Assembly (NCBI GenBank): GCA_963663615.1
Contig: OY760517.1
Span: 2,542,001 to 2,606,000, forward strand
Origin: G963663615 sp963663615
GTDB lineage: Bacteria > Bacteroidota > Ignavibacteria > Ignavibacteriales > Melioribacteraceae
Direction of reading: 5' to 3'
DNA length: 64,000 nt
The notes below the pieces were generated by a model, which saw only the letters and a list, made by a program, of their open reading frames with translations, had not been told where the DNA came from and did no database searches. The first letter of the stretch is position 1, and each line of letters begins with the position of its first letter. The translations under genes were made by a program, and so were the position numbers. Positions 34,642-44,417 of the stretch are shown here, one piece after another.

Positions 34642-34891
34642 TCTATTTCCCTTATCTTTATTATTGTTGGAATTACAGTAATAATATTATGAGGAGTTTT
34701 ATATCCTAATAAGAAATTAAGTAAATCGGAACTTTTTGTCAATATTTAATTAGTCACTCTTAAATTTAAATTGCACTTTTTGTATTATTTTAACAATTAT
34801 TTTATATTATCTGAATCTCTTTATCCTCTTTATTTTGCTTTTGTGGTTTTATTTGTTTAATTACCCTGCTCAATATAACAGATAATTACCT

Positions 34892-36451
34892 ATGATTAAA
34901 GAACTTGAACTAGATATAAAGCCCTCAAATATCGAAAATGATGAATTAATAAAATCGCTTGCACTCAAAAAGCTAAAAATTGATGCACCGCGGTTAAAGG
35001 GATTTGTTGTTCTCAGACGCTCAATTGATTCACGCAAAAAACTCACTCTTTATAAACTGCGTATTCGTGCCTTTATTGATGAGGAACCGAAAGAATTATT
35101 CCAACCCGAAAACTTCAGTATTGTAACGGGTAAAACTCGCAATGCTGCAATTATTGGTTTTGGTCCAGCAGGTATGTTTGCCGCACTGAAACTGCTCCAA
35201 AACAATATACAACCCGTAATTTTTGAACGTGGCAAGGATGTACAGCTTAGAAGAAGAGACTTAAGGGCTATTCAGCAGGATGGCATCGTTAACCCTGACT
35301 CCAATTATTGTTTTGGCGAAGGAGGTGCCGGTACTTATAGCGATGGCAAATTATATACTCGCTCAACCAAACGTGGTAGCGTAAAAAGAATACTTAACTT
35401 GTTGGTTCAACATGGTGCCGATAAAGATATTATGGTTGATGCTCATCCACATATTGGCTCAAACAAATTGCCAAAGGTTGTTAATTCAATACGCGAAACT
35501 ATTATTAATAACGGTGGCGAAATACACTTCGAATCCAAACTAACAGATATTAATATTAGTGACGGTAAACTTAAATCAATAATTGTAAACGACAAGGATG
35601 AATTTGAGTTTGATGCTCTAATTTTGGCAACTGGTCATTCTGCACGAGATATTTATTATTTACTGCATAAACGAAACGTAAGAATCGAGGCAAAATCATT
35701 TGCCATGGGAGTAAGGATTGAACACCCTCAACCCCTAATAGATTCAATTCAATATAATTGCGAAGTACGTCCGGATAACCTTCCGGCTGCTACATACTCG
35801 TTAAATACTCAGATTGAAGACCGGGGTGTATATTCATTCTGCATGTGTCCCGGTGGAATAATTGTACCTTCAGCAACCGCACCAGGCGAAATTGTATTAA
35901 ACGGTATGTCTGTTTCCAGACGCGACTCCCCTTTTGCAAACTCCGGACTTGTTGTTACTGTTGAGGACGAAGATATTCTTCATTACAAAAAACATGGTGT
36001 ATTTGCCGGACTTGAATTTCAGAAGAAACTTGAGAGAGATGCATTTGAGACAGCCGAAGGTTCACAAAAGGCTCCGGCTCAAAGATTGACCGACTTTGTA
36101 AAACGTCAAGCGTCCGATACGCTACCCGATACTTCATACATTCCGGGTGTTTTTCCCTATCGACTTGATAAACTATTACCAAAGTCAATTGCAAAGCGAA
36201 TTGCTCTATCGATGAAAGTATTTAGCAAAACAATGCGTGGTTACTATACAGAGGAATCACAGCTTCTTGCACCCGAAACAAGAACGAGTTCGCCAATAAG
36301 AATTGTTAGAACACCTGATACATATATGCATCCTGAAGTAGAAGGGTTGTTTCCAGCAGGTGAAGGTGCGGGATACGCAGGTGGTATAGTTTCGGCAGCA
36401 ATTGATGGCGAAAATAGTGCATCAAAAGTGGCAGAATTTCTAAAAGGTTAA
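34892..36451 (+). CDS. FAD-dependent dehydrogenase of the COG2509 type
   Basis: 519 residues. An N-terminal ~80-residue domain with SIDSRKKLTLYKLRI precedes the FAD-binding Rossmann motif AAIIGFGPAGMFAALKLL. CFGEGGAGTYSDGKLYTR, ILATGHSARDIY and the C-terminal GLFPAGEGAGYAGGIVSAA are characteristic of the uncharacterised FAD-dependent dehydrogenases (COG2509). The family is widespread but its substrate is unknown. It is divergent from the Rrf2 regulator, which may control it. Its terminator hairpin is shared with the converging barrel gene. Confidence 0.88.
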   Translation: MIKELELDIKPSNIENDELIKSLALKKLKIDAPRLKGFVVLRRSIDSRKKLTLYKLRIRAFIDEEPKELFQPENFSIVTGKTRNAAIIGFGPAGMFAALKLLQNNIQPVIFERGKDVQLRRRDLRAIQQDGIVNPDSNYCFGEGGAGTYSDGKLYTRSTKRGSVKRILNLLVQHGADKDIMVDAHPHIGSNKLPKVVNSIRETIINNGGEIHFESKLTDINISDGKLKSIIVNDKDEFEFDALILATGHSARDIYYLLHKRNVRIEAKSFAMGVRIEHPQPLIDSIQYNCEVRPDNLPAATYSLNTQIEDRGVYSFCMCPGGIIVPSATAPGEIVLNGMSVSRRDSPFANSGLVVTVEDEDILHYKKHGVFAGLEFQKKLERDAFETAEGSQKAPAQRLTDFVKRQASDTLPDTSYIPGVFPYRLDKLLPKSIAKRIALSMKVFSKTMRGYYTEESQLLAPETRTSSPIRIVRTPDTYMHPEVEGLFPAGEGAGYAGGIVSAAIDGENSASKVAEFLKG

Positions 36452-36461
36452 TTTTGAAAAA

Positions 36462-36500
36462 AAATATCCGAAGTTCTGATTCATTGAACTTCGGATATTT
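36462..36500. terminator. Bidirectional terminator
   Basis: A 15-bp perfect stem (arms 36462-36476 and 36486-36500, core ATCCGAAGTTC/GAACTTCGGAT) with a 9-base loop, flanked by A-run and T-rich ends, between two convergent genes. Confidence 0.9.
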
Positions 36501-36519
36501 GTAAAATTTGAACTCTAAT

Positions 36520-37854
36520 TTACTTTATAGGATATACAAAACTTATCCTTGGTTCAATTTTTTTCTGTGGTTCATAACCAATAACATTATCGCTGTTATC
36601 TCTCATTGGTGTAAATGTCCAGTGATAAACCATTGATACAATCAAATATGGTAAAGGTTTGTATCCCAACTCGGTGAAGAAATATGATCTGTCATCAAGA
36701 GTGAATATATCGCTTTCATCCTCAATTCGTACCTTATCATAACCTGCTCTCGCAATGAATGACATTTCTTCAGGACTAATTTCGGTTGATAAATGCAGAT
36801 CGCCACTTTTAGGATCCTTGTCAAGTCTCTGGTAACTTCCAAGTATATCAAATGTACCCAATAGCTCAACAAGTAGCTCGCCATAAAAACCGTTACCTGT
36901 GTTTGTAGCATTTTTTAGCAACTGACTTTTAGATATAAACGCACCAGTTGAATTATCAAGTGAGTAACGTTCAATTTCGTACATGCTGTTAAAGTAGGAT
37001 GGTAGAAACTGATCGTTATTCATTCTTCTTTCAAACTTGGTTCTAACATCAACCAGACCAAGACCATTAAAGTTTAGAATAAATCCGACAGAAGATCCAT
37101 CACCATAATCAGCAATATTAACGTAATCGTAATAAAGGTCCATACTTAGAACTTTGTTACTAAAAACTGGAAGTCCAATATCAAGCCCCCAAATATCCAT
37201 GTTACCATTTTTCTCATCGGGAGTAAATCCATTTTCGGCAGCATCATATTTAACAGAAACTACATCGGCATATTTGTTAAAGTCGGCAACATATGAAGCA
37301 CCAAATTCAATTCTTCCAATTACAGGTATTTTTCCAAAATGGGTATATTGAAGTGGTCTTACAAAGCCCCTAACGCCAAGAATACCAGCCTCACCAAAAG
37401 TTGAATAAACAGTTTCCAAACCAAATGTATTAAAATCTACATCAGCCTGCACACCTATTTTTCTATTATCGTAGCTAAGACTATTGTTGTATAGATACAT
37501 AATACTACCATGACCAAGAGTAGCATTATCCAGAGCACCAACCCTCACATAAAGCGGGTCTTTTTTATGTCCATACCTCACATACCTTATAACGCTCATA
37601 TAATCCGAAAAAGTATTAAAGTTTTCAGAGCGGAGATTACCTTCCGGAGAAACTTCCAATTTAAGATCAAGACCAACACCAAACTTGCCAAGAGCAAACT
37701 CTGGGAAAACCCTGAAAGTATAAAAAGGATTGCCATCAATCCAGGTTACACCGGCACCACCGCCAACATAACTCTGGTCATTCATCAATCCCTGATATTG
37801 TGCAAATACAGAAAAATTTAACCCAATAATTAATATCAGTAAAATCCTCTTCAT
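36520..37854 (-). CDS. Outer-membrane beta-barrel protein of unknown function
   Basis: 444 residues. A signal peptide (LLILIIGLNFSVFAQ) is followed by a body of alternating hydrophobic-polar strands rich in Tyr, Phe and Gly (FGVGLDLKLEVSPEG, VIGRIEFGASYVADF, LSMDLYYDYVNIADYG, YLIVSMVYHWTF) ending IEPRISFVYPIK, a barrel-like C-terminus. No specific family is recognised. It most likely forms an outer-membrane barrel of about 16 strands or more. AAGGA lies nine bases upstream of the ATG. It is directly downstream of the histidine kinase gene on the same strand, 28 bases away, which could mean co-transcription. Confidence 0.7.
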   Translation of the reverse strand: MKRILLILIIGLNFSVFAQYQGLMNDQSYVGGGAGVTWIDGNPFYTFRVFPEFALGKFGVGLDLKLEVSPEGNLRSENFNTFSDYMSVIRYVRYGHKKDPLYVRVGALDNATLGHGSIMYLYNNSLSYDNRKIGVQADVDFNTFGLETVYSTFGEAGILGVRGFVRPLQYTHFGKIPVIGRIEFGASYVADFNKYADVVSVKYDAAENGFTPDEKNGNMDIWGLDIGLPVFSNKVLSMDLYYDYVNIADYGDGSSVGFILNFNGLGLVDVRTKFERRMNNDQFLPSYFNSMYEIERYSLDNSTGAFISKSQLLKNATNTGNGFYGELLVELLGTFDILGSYQRLDKDPKSGDLHLSTEISPEEMSFIARAGYDKVRIEDESDIFTLDDRSYFFTELGYKPLPYLIVSMVYHWTFTPMRDNSDNVIGYEPQKKIEPRISFVYPIK

Positions 37855-37882
37855 TCATTAATTCCTTACATTTAGTTAATGA

Positions 37883-40285
37883 TTATTTTTCCGATAATTT
37901 TAATTTAATAAAAAATTTGGTACCCTCTCCTAATACAGTATCAACCCATATTTTACCATCCATTTTTGCTAGGAGATCATAACACAAAACTAACCCAAGT
38001 CCAGTACCCTTTTCCTTTCCAGTACCAAGGGTAGTAGAATTCGATTCAATTTTAAATATTTTATCAGCAAATTCCTGGGTCATACCCACACCGGTATCCT
38101 TTATAGTAATAATACCATCATCCCCTTCGGCGTAACCGGACACAGTTATTGAACCACCTTCAGGAGTAAATTTAACAGCATTGGAAATAATATTCCTTAC
38201 AACAGTAGTAATCATATTACCATCAGCATGAAAATATAGAGGTACCTCCAAGTCATTTACCAAACTAATATTTTTTTCTTTTGCCTTTTCGCGATAAAGG
38301 AAAATGCTGCTGTTAACAATATCAAGAATATTAACTCGTTCAAATTTAACTGGCATACGTCCTGATTGTAACCTCGACCAGTCCAAGAGATTTTCAAGTA
38401 GTGCGAAAACGTTTTCAGCGACTAAATGTATATTCGAAGCAAAATCCTTTGCCTCTTCCGGAGTTAACTCGTCAAAATCATTTTTAAGAAAATCGGAGTA
38501 TCCCAGTATGGCACTAAATGGTCCTTTAAGATCATGTGCAATAATCGAAAAGAATACATCCTTACTGTCATTAAGCTCTTTCAAATCCTGTTCGGATTTG
38601 GTTAGTTTGGCATTAACCCTGTTAAGCTCTCTTGCAGTATCTTCAATCTGTGTATTAAATTCCTCAAGCTGTTTTACGTATTTTATATTTTCTTCTTCTA
38701 TTTGTTTCTTTTCGCTTACATCCTGACCTAATACAACATATCTGTTTATGTTACCTTCTTTGTTTCTAAGCGGAAATATTGCAGCTTCTTCCCAATACCT
38801 GTTTCCATATTTATCTACATTATAAACTTCGCCAACCCACGGGGTGCCATCTTTCAAGTTACCAACAAGCTTGTTAAAATCTTTCCTGGAATGATATTCA
38901 GGTCTTAATATATTAGGCTGTTCATTCAATATTTCATTAACTGAGTAGCCGGTTACCTCAATAAAGTTTTTATTAACATACCTTATTTTTCCGCTAATAT
39001 CAGTAACAATTACACTAACCGGACTTTGTTCCACAGCACTTGATAATTCGAGCAGTTGCTGTTCCCGTAATTTGTTTTCCGTTGCATCCCTAAAAATGCT
39101 TAAAGTGTAATTATCTTCATCCTCAAGAGATATTGTAGCATTAGTAACCTCGAACCACCTTTGTGTATTGTTCCACAAATTCATCCATCGGCTTAAGTTT
39201 TTTGGAATATTTCCGGCTTTCATTCTTTCGCGGAATGACTTAAGTTTTTCAACCTGCTCCTGCATATTATAAATTTTGGTAAACAGGAAACCTTCAAGTT
39301 CTTTCTTCTCGAGTCCTACAATGTCGCAAAAAGCTTTATTAACATATACAATTCTGCCAAACTCATCTAACAGCCTCATACCGTCATTTGATCTTTCCCA
39401 AATACTTCTAAAAAGAGTTTCATTACGCTGAAGCCTGTAATTAGCTAATTTTTGTTTTGTGATGTTCTGGCTTACTCCTCTAATCATTACAGGTTTGTTA
39501 TCCTTGTAAACAAGTTTGGCAATACTCCTTACCCACAAGTAATCCTTGTCTGTTCTGGCAAGCCTGTATTCATTAACAGTTTTAAAATCACCACCCCGTC
39601 TCATCAATTCATTTATATTAGCTTTTAGAGATGCAACATCATTAGGGTGCATAATTGTAAATGCATCTTCAAACTTTATTTTACCATCTGTAATTTTAAC
39701 CTTATTTTTGCTTACCCAATCTTTATCAATAGAAATAATTCCCTCAGTAAGGTCAATTTCCCAGGCAGCCAGATCAGCTGTTTCAAACGCAAGTTTAATT
39801 TTTTGATTTTTCTCAACAAGATTTTCTTTTTCCTTACGAAGGTCCCTGTTAAATATATATAGCTCGGTAATATCCACCAAACTGAGCATCAACAATCCAA
39901 TCTTGCCCGCAGGGTTTTGCATTTTCGTTAATTTAACTTCCACCCAGTGGTTCAGACCGTTATAATCTTGCAAAGACCTTACTACATTTGTGGGGCTACC
40001 ATTTAACGCAAGCTTAACAGCCCTGTTAAAATCTGTTATCATTTCACCAAGATAGTCTTTCTTAAGCTTGCCTCTTTCCAATCTCTTATTAAGTATATCT
40101 CTAACAAGGGTATCAGCAAGTTTGTTAAACTCAACAATAACACCATTTTCATCAATAACAATTACAGCTTCTAACAGGGATTCGATAAGGTTATTCAACA
40201 CCGAAAGAAAACATTTTTCGTTATTCATTTCAGAGGAATGCATATCAGTATTTTGCTTAGCAATATTTTCATTCAGATTATTCAT
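37883..40285 (-). CDS. Soluble multi-PAS sensor histidine kinase
   Basis: 800 residues without membrane segments. Four PAS regions are visible (~25-150, 165-285, 295-410 and 415-540), with a helical linker between the first two and a coiled coil at ~545-590 (KQLEEFNTQIEDTARELNRV). The HisKA motif FFSIIAHDLKGPFSAILGYS gives the phospho-accepting His. The ATPase domain has RNIISNAVKFTPEGG (N box), IKDTGVGM (G1) and GTGLGLVLCYDLL (G2). It should phosphorylate an unlinked response regulator; none is next to it. PorX, about 10 kb upstream in coordinates order, is a response regulator, but PorY partners are membrane kinases, so pairing is speculative. Confidence 0.93.
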   Translation of the reverse strand: MNNLNENIAKQNTDMHSSEMNNEKCFLSVLNNLIESLLEAVIVIDENGVIVEFNKLADTLVRDILNKRLERGKLKKDYLGEMITDFNRAVKLALNGSPTNVVRSLQDYNGLNHWVEVKLTKMQNPAGKIGLLMLSLVDITELYIFNRDLRKEKENLVEKNQKIKLAFETADLAAWEIDLTEGIISIDKDWVSKNKVKITDGKIKFEDAFTIMHPNDVASLKANINELMRRGGDFKTVNEYRLARTDKDYLWVRSIAKLVYKDNKPVMIRGVSQNITKQKLANYRLQRNETLFRSIWERSNDGMRLLDEFGRIVYVNKAFCDIVGLEKKELEGFLFTKIYNMQEQVEKLKSFRERMKAGNIPKNLSRWMNLWNNTQRWFEVTNATISLEDEDNYTLSIFRDATENKLREQQLLELSSAVEQSPVSVIVTDISGKIRYVNKNFIEVTGYSVNEILNEQPNILRPEYHSRKDFNKLVGNLKDGTPWVGEVYNVDKYGNRYWEEAAIFPLRNKEGNINRYVVLGQDVSEKKQIEEENIKYVKQLEEFNTQIEDTARELNRVNAKLTKSEQDLKELNDSKDVFFSIIAHDLKGPFSAILGYSDFLKNDFDELTPEEAKDFASNIHLVAENVFALLENLLDWSRLQSGRMPVKFERVNILDIVNSSIFLYREKAKEKNISLVNDLEVPLYFHADGNMITTVVRNIISNAVKFTPEGGSITVSGYAEGDDGIITIKDTGVGMTQEFADKIFKIESNSTTLGTGKEKGTGLGLVLCYDLLAKMDGKIWVDTVLGEGTKFFIKLKLSEK

Positions 40286-40392
40286 TTATCAACCGGCTTT
40301 TTCAATTTTGCTTGTTAAATAAATACTCTTTGTTGAGGTCAATATAGAAAATAATACAAAAATACAAATTAAAAATATCACAGAAATGAGAA

Positions 40393-40409
40393 CCCGAATA
40401 TAATTCGGG
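40393..40409 (-). terminator. Hairpin after the M48 protease gene
   Basis: CCCGAA pairs with TTCGGG around a 5-base loop; the minus strand continues TTCTCATTTC, a weak T-tract. Confidence 0.5.
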
Positions 40410-40417
40410 GTAATATT

Positions 40418-41278
40418 TTATAATTCATCTAAAATATTTGTCTGGTATTCGGATTTATAAAACCCGGATTCATTATCGGTGTAGGAATAAACAGATATAC
40501 CTGCATCATTAAGACGCTGATCTGTATTGCTAATTCTGTCAACAGGATTTGGATGTGTTGAAAGGAAATCTTCAAGTTCGGAAGCAGATGAATTAACAAG
40601 CCCGTCATCTCTCATCTTTTCAAAGAAAAACTTAACTCCGCCAGGATAATATCTGGTATCCTGAAGATACTCAAATGAACGCAAATCACTCTGATCTTCA
40701 TCTTGCCTGCTATTAGCAAGAAAAGCTGTACCAGTAAAAAGATTTGCAGCAATTTCGGCAATCTGTCCCGGGTCATCACCCAACAACCAACCAATAACAG
40801 CACTAACACCATATTCTGCAGTCATTCTTTCGGTTGCATGTCTTTCCTCTGCATGAGCAATTTCATGACCGAGCACACCAGCCAGGGCTGCTTCCGAATC
40901 AAGATATTTTATTAAACCGGTATATAGATAAACCGGTCCGCCTGGTAATGCAAATGCATTAAGAGTTGCGTCATCATCGATAATTTCGAGCGAATAGTTA
41001 TAAACATTTTTTTTGGAAATTTTGTCGGATGTTAAAATCTCATTGAATATTCTGGTACGAATATAGTTTTTAACAGTTGGGTTTTTAGTATAAACCGGAT
41101 ACTCAGCCGGATTTGATCTAATCTCCTGCACAACACCTTCACCCAGCTTTACATCATCACTTTCGGAAAATACATTCAGATCACCAATAACACTCTCTAC
41201 CGTATCACAATTAGTAACAAAAATAGACAGGAATAATACTGGAAGGAATATTCTTAAAACAGTTTTGCGTTTTACCAT
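40418..41278 (-). CDS. M48-family metalloprotease lipoprotein (LoiP/BepA-like)
   Basis: 286 residues. Lipobox FVTNC gives lipidated C24. The zinc site is H138-E139-x-x-H142 in LGHEIAHAEERH, with the third ligand Glu in SRQDEDQSD and the expected NAFALPGGPVYLYTGLI stretch upstream. STHPNPVDRI near the C-terminus is common to the family. Such proteases monitor outer-membrane protein quality in the periplasm. It has no TPR domain, so it is closer to LoiP than to BepA. GGTGAG precedes the ATG. It is followed in the same direction by the histidine kinase gene after a hairpin. Confidence 0.93.
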   Translation of the reverse strand: MVKRKTVLRIFLPVLFLSIFVTNCDTVESVIGDLNVFSESDDVKLGEGVVQEIRSNPAEYPVYTKNPTVKNYIRTRIFNEILTSDKISKKNVYNYSLEIIDDDATLNAFALPGGPVYLYTGLIKYLDSEAALAGVLGHEIAHAEERHATERMTAEYGVSAVIGWLLGDDPGQIAEIAANLFTGTAFLANSRQDEDQSDLRSFEYLQDTRYYPGGVKFFFEKMRDDGLVNSSASELEDFLSTHPNPVDRISNTDQRLNDAGISVYSYTDNESGFYKSEYQTNILDEL

Positions 41279-41355
41279 TTAACTCACCATTGTTATATAA
41301 TATCTGCTTTAATAATAGCTCAAGATAACTAAAAGTTCAAAAGAATCCAGCAAAA

Positions 41356-41390
41356 AAAAAGCTCTCCCAAAAATAAGGGGAGAGCTTTTT
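41356..41390 (-). terminator. Terminator after dnaK
   Basis: GCTCTCCC pairs with GGGAGAGC, extended by A-T pairs, and the minus strand ends in a run of at least eight T. A strong rho-independent terminator 20 bases past the dnaK stop. Confidence 0.92.
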
Positions 41391-41409
41391 AATAAAGAAT
41401 TTTAATCTT

Positions 41410-43359
41410 TTATTTATCGTCGTCATCAACAACTTCAAATGATGCATCTTCAACAGAGTCACCACTATTATTTTTCTGTTCGTTTGACGCCTGCTGTTGC
41501 TGACCAGCACCCGGAGCACCTTGTGCATTTGGATCAGCACCTGGAGCACCCTCACCACCTGCCTGCTGATACAAGTTCTGGGTAATTTCATTCCATACCT
41601 TGTTCAAACCTTCAGTAGCATTCTTTATTGTCTGGGTATCATTAGTTTCAACAGCATCTTCAACTTTTTTAATTTCAGCTTCCAGTTTTGCCTTGGCATC
41701 TTCAGGAAGTTTATCACCTAATTCGGTAATCTGTTTTTTAGTCTGGAAAATAAGGTTATCAGCCTGATTTCTTACTTCCACACTTTCCTTGCGTTTTTTA
41801 TCTTCGGCAGCATGCTGCTTAGCATCATCTTTCATTTTTGTAACTTCATCTTCGGAAAGACCTGAAGATGATGTAATTCTGATACTCTGTTCTTTGCCTG
41901 AAGCTTTATCTTTAGCAGAAACCGCTAAAATACCGTTAGCATCAATATCAAATGTAACTTCAATCTGAGGTACGCCTCTTGGTGCCGGTGGAATACCATC
42001 AAGGTGGAATTTACCAAGTGTACGGTTATCCTGTGCCATTGGTCTTTCACCCTGAAGTACATGAATTTCAACCGATGGCTGGTTGTCCTGGGCAGTTGAA
42101 AATACTTCCGATTTGTTAGTTGGTATAGTAGTATTGGCATCAATAAGTTTTGTCATTACGCTACCAAGAGTTTCAATACCAAGTGAAAGCGGAGTAACAT
42201 CAAGAAGCAATACATCCTTAACTTCACCTGAAAGAACACCACCCTGAATTGCAGCACCAATAGCAACAACTTCATCCGGATTAACACCTTTATGTGGCTC
42301 TTTACCAAATATTTTCTTAACCGCTTCCTGTACTTTAGGTACACGTGTTGAACCACCAACAAGAATTACTTCATCAATCTGTGATGCACTCACACCAGCA
42401 TCTTTAATTGCATTTTGACATGGTGCAACGGTTCTTTCAACAAGATCGTCAATAAGCTGCTCAAATTTTGCACGACTCAAAGAAATGTTAAGGTGTTTAG
42501 GACCTTCCTGTGTAGCAGTTACGAATGGAAGATTAACATCTGTCTGCATTGAAGAAGAAAGTTCAATTTTAGCTTTTTCAGCAGCTTCCTTAAGTCTCTG
42601 CAAAGCCATTGGATCTTTCCTAAGATCAATACCTTCATCTTTAAGGAATTCTTCAGCAAGGTAATCAATCAATACCTGATCAAAGTCATCACCACCAAGG
42701 TGAGTGTCACCATTAGTTGATTTTACTTCAAAAACACCATCACCAAGCTGCAATACGGAAATATCAAAAGTACCGCCACCAAGGTCATAAACTGCAACAA
42801 GCTGTTCGCTGTTCTTTTTATCAAGTCCATAGGCTAAAGCTGCTGCAGTTGGTTCGTTTATAATTCTTTTAACAGTAAGACCCGCAATTTCACCGGCATC
42901 CTTTGTAGCCTGACGCTGTGAATCGTTAAAATATGCAGGAACAGTAATTACCGCTTCAGTAACTTCTTCACCAAGATAATCTTCAGCAGTTTTTTTCATT
43001 TTCTGCAATGTCATAGCACTAATTTCAGGTGGTGAATATAATCTGTCACCAATCTGTACACGTGCAGTGTCGTTATCTTTTGTAGTAACTTTGTAAGGTA
43101 CTTCGTTCAATTCATTTTTTACTTCATCAAGTCTTCTACCCATAAATCTTTTAATTGAGAAGATTGTATTTGTAGGATTTGTAACAGCCTGTCTTTTTGC
43201 TGGCTGACCAATAAGTCTTTCATCATTTTTAGTAAAAGCAACCACAGAAGGAGTGGTTCTTCCACCTTCGGCATTTGGTATAACTACTGGTTCGTTACCT
43301 TCCATAACCGCAACACACGAGTTAGTTGTACCAAGATCAATTCCAATTATTTTTCCCAT
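41410..43359 (-). CDS. dnaK: Chaperone DnaK (Hsp70)
   Basis: 649 residues. The N-terminus GKIIGIDLGTTNSCVAV, the phosphate motif VYDLGGGTFDISVLQLG, and ILVGGSTRVPKVQ are the three Hsp70 signatures. The substrate domain starts at LLLDVTPLSLGIETLG and the C-terminal lid ends in a Gly/Pro/Ala/Gln-rich tail finishing VEDASFEVVDDDDK, as in most bacterial DnaK. It folds and refolds proteins in the cytoplasm with DnaJ and GrpE, neither of which is adjacent. AAGGAG lies seven bases before the ATG, and a close match to a sigma-54 promoter lies about 45-60 bases upstream. It is transcribed alone. Confidence 0.98.
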   Translation of the reverse strand: MGKIIGIDLGTTNSCVAVMEGNEPVVIPNAEGGRTTPSVVAFTKNDERLIGQPAKRQAVTNPTNTIFSIKRFMGRRLDEVKNELNEVPYKVTTKDNDTARVQIGDRLYSPPEISAMTLQKMKKTAEDYLGEEVTEAVITVPAYFNDSQRQATKDAGEIAGLTVKRIINEPTAAALAYGLDKKNSEQLVAVYDLGGGTFDISVLQLGDGVFEVKSTNGDTHLGGDDFDQVLIDYLAEEFLKDEGIDLRKDPMALQRLKEAAEKAKIELSSSMQTDVNLPFVTATQEGPKHLNISLSRAKFEQLIDDLVERTVAPCQNAIKDAGVSASQIDEVILVGGSTRVPKVQEAVKKIFGKEPHKGVNPDEVVAIGAAIQGGVLSGEVKDVLLLDVTPLSLGIETLGSVMTKLIDANTTIPTNKSEVFSTAQDNQPSVEIHVLQGERPMAQDNRTLGKFHLDGIPPAPRGVPQIEVTFDIDANGILAVSAKDKASGKEQSIRITSSSGLSEDEVTKMKDDAKQHAAEDKKRKESVEVRNQADNLIFQTKKQITELGDKLPEDAKAKLEAEIKKVEDAVETNDTQTIKNATEGLNKVWNEITQNLYQQAGGEGAPGADPNAQGAPGAGQQQQASNEQKNNSGDSVEDASFEVVDDDDK

Positions 43360-43402
43360 TTTAAACTCCTTATATTCATATAATCATTTTTGCAAATACG
43401 TA

Positions 43403-43418
43403 AGCAACTATTGTGCCA
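43403..43418 (-). promoter_or_regulatory. Sigma-54-type promoter upstream of dnaK
   Basis: On the minus strand the sequence is TGGCACAATAGTTGCT: the -24 element TGGCAC and -12 element TTGCT with the required ten bases between GG and GC. The predicted start is near 43392, giving a 33-base leader that includes the AAGGAG ribosome site. A TTGAAA string further upstream could belong to a housekeeping or heat-shock-like promoter but has no clean -10 partner. Confidence 0.65.
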
Positions 43419-43649
43419 TACTAACAACTTTCAATAACCCTTTGTAAATTAGTAACTTAACTTTATGCTTAGTTACCACAAAAGCTGCACGAAACGCCTT
43501 CCTCGCCAACATGACAGCTATTACGCCTATATGGCATATAATAATATTTAAATAACCTCTTCATAAAAATCTTTTTTTGTTTAAATTTCCTTGCTAATTT
43601 TTTACAATTATTGTTTATAATATCTATTACATATAATTGGAGTACATAC

Positions 43650-44417
43650 GTGTTTAAAATTGAAGATTTTGACATCAAACTTGATACAGAAGTAGTCGGC
43701 AGAAATTTTGTTTATTGTGAAGAAATTGAATCAACAAACTCATTTTTGCTAGAAACAACCGAATACACAAAAAACGGCACTGTCATTTTGGCGGAATCCC
43801 AGTCAAAAGGACGAGGACGGAAAGAAAGAACGTGGTCCAGCCAAAAAGGAATGAATCTAACATTCTCCGTATTACTAAACCAACACCTTAAAGAATTGCC
43901 GATTAATATACTTGTGTTTGGATCAGCACTGGCAGTGGCTCAATCAGTGGAAAATCTTCACCAGTTCAAGATTGATCTTAAATGGCCAAACGATTTACTT
44001 GTTAATGGGAAAAAACTTGCCGGGATCCTAATGGAAACTTCATCAAGAGGTAGTGAGCTTTCCAAAGTGGTTATAGGTTTTGGCTTAAACGTTAACCAGA
44101 CACAGTTTAACGGAGACTATCTAATTCCTCCAACATCGGTTAAAACTGAATTTGGATCAACAGTTAACCGCGAACGTTTGCTAAGCGATATATTAAATAA
44201 CCTTGAACGAGTATTGCAGGAATGCTATAACAATCCGGCAAAGGTACTTGAGGACTGGAAAGGCAAGTGTAAAATGCTTGGTGAAAAAATTAAGGTTGTT
44301 GAATCCGATAGTGTAAAACATGGTATTTTTGAAAATATAGACGAAAACGGATTCCTTTTACTACGCACAGCAACCGGAACCGAAACTATTCACTTTGGTG
44401 ATGTTAGTATAAGATAA
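43650..44417 (+). CDS. birA: Biotin-[acetyl-CoA-carboxylase] ligase, GTG start
   Basis: 255 residues from a GTG at 43650, preceded by TTGGAG eight bases upstream; no better start exists. The catalytic domain has the biotinyl-5'-AMP loop GRGRKERTWSSQKGMNLTFS, and LKWPNDLLVNGKKLAGIL. The N-terminal DNA-binding domain of E. coli BirA is absent, so it is a class I ligase that attaches biotin to carboxyl carrier protein but does not repress genes. The TAA stop shares one base with the coaX ATG. The operon birA-coaX-cysteine desulfurase follows. accD, the carboxylase beta subunit, is also in this window. Confidence 0.95.
   Translation: MFKIEDFDIKLDTEVVGRNFVYCEEIESTNSFLLETTEYTKNGTVILAESQSKGRGRKERTWSSQKGMNLTFSVLLNQHLKELPINILVFGSALAVAQSVENLHQFKIDLKWPNDLLVNGKKLAGILMETSSRGSELSKVVIGFGLNVNQTQFNGDYLIPPTSVKTEFGSTVNRERLLSDILNNLERVLQECYNNPAKVLEDWKGKCKMLGEKIKVVESDSVKHGIFENIDENGFLLLRTATGTETIHFGDVSIR

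Noticed and set aside
37883..40285. Histidine kinase as the PorY partner of PorX
   Set aside because: PorY is a membrane-bound kinase; this protein has no membrane segment and several PAS domains, and it is not linked to porX.
43469..43678. Minus-strand frame ending in a cysteine-rich tail (SCSFCGN) upstream of dnaK
   Set aside because: The tail looks zinc-ribbon-like and has ATGAAGAGG nearby, but the frame is short, overlaps the birA start and the dnaK promoter region, and no family resemblance supports it.
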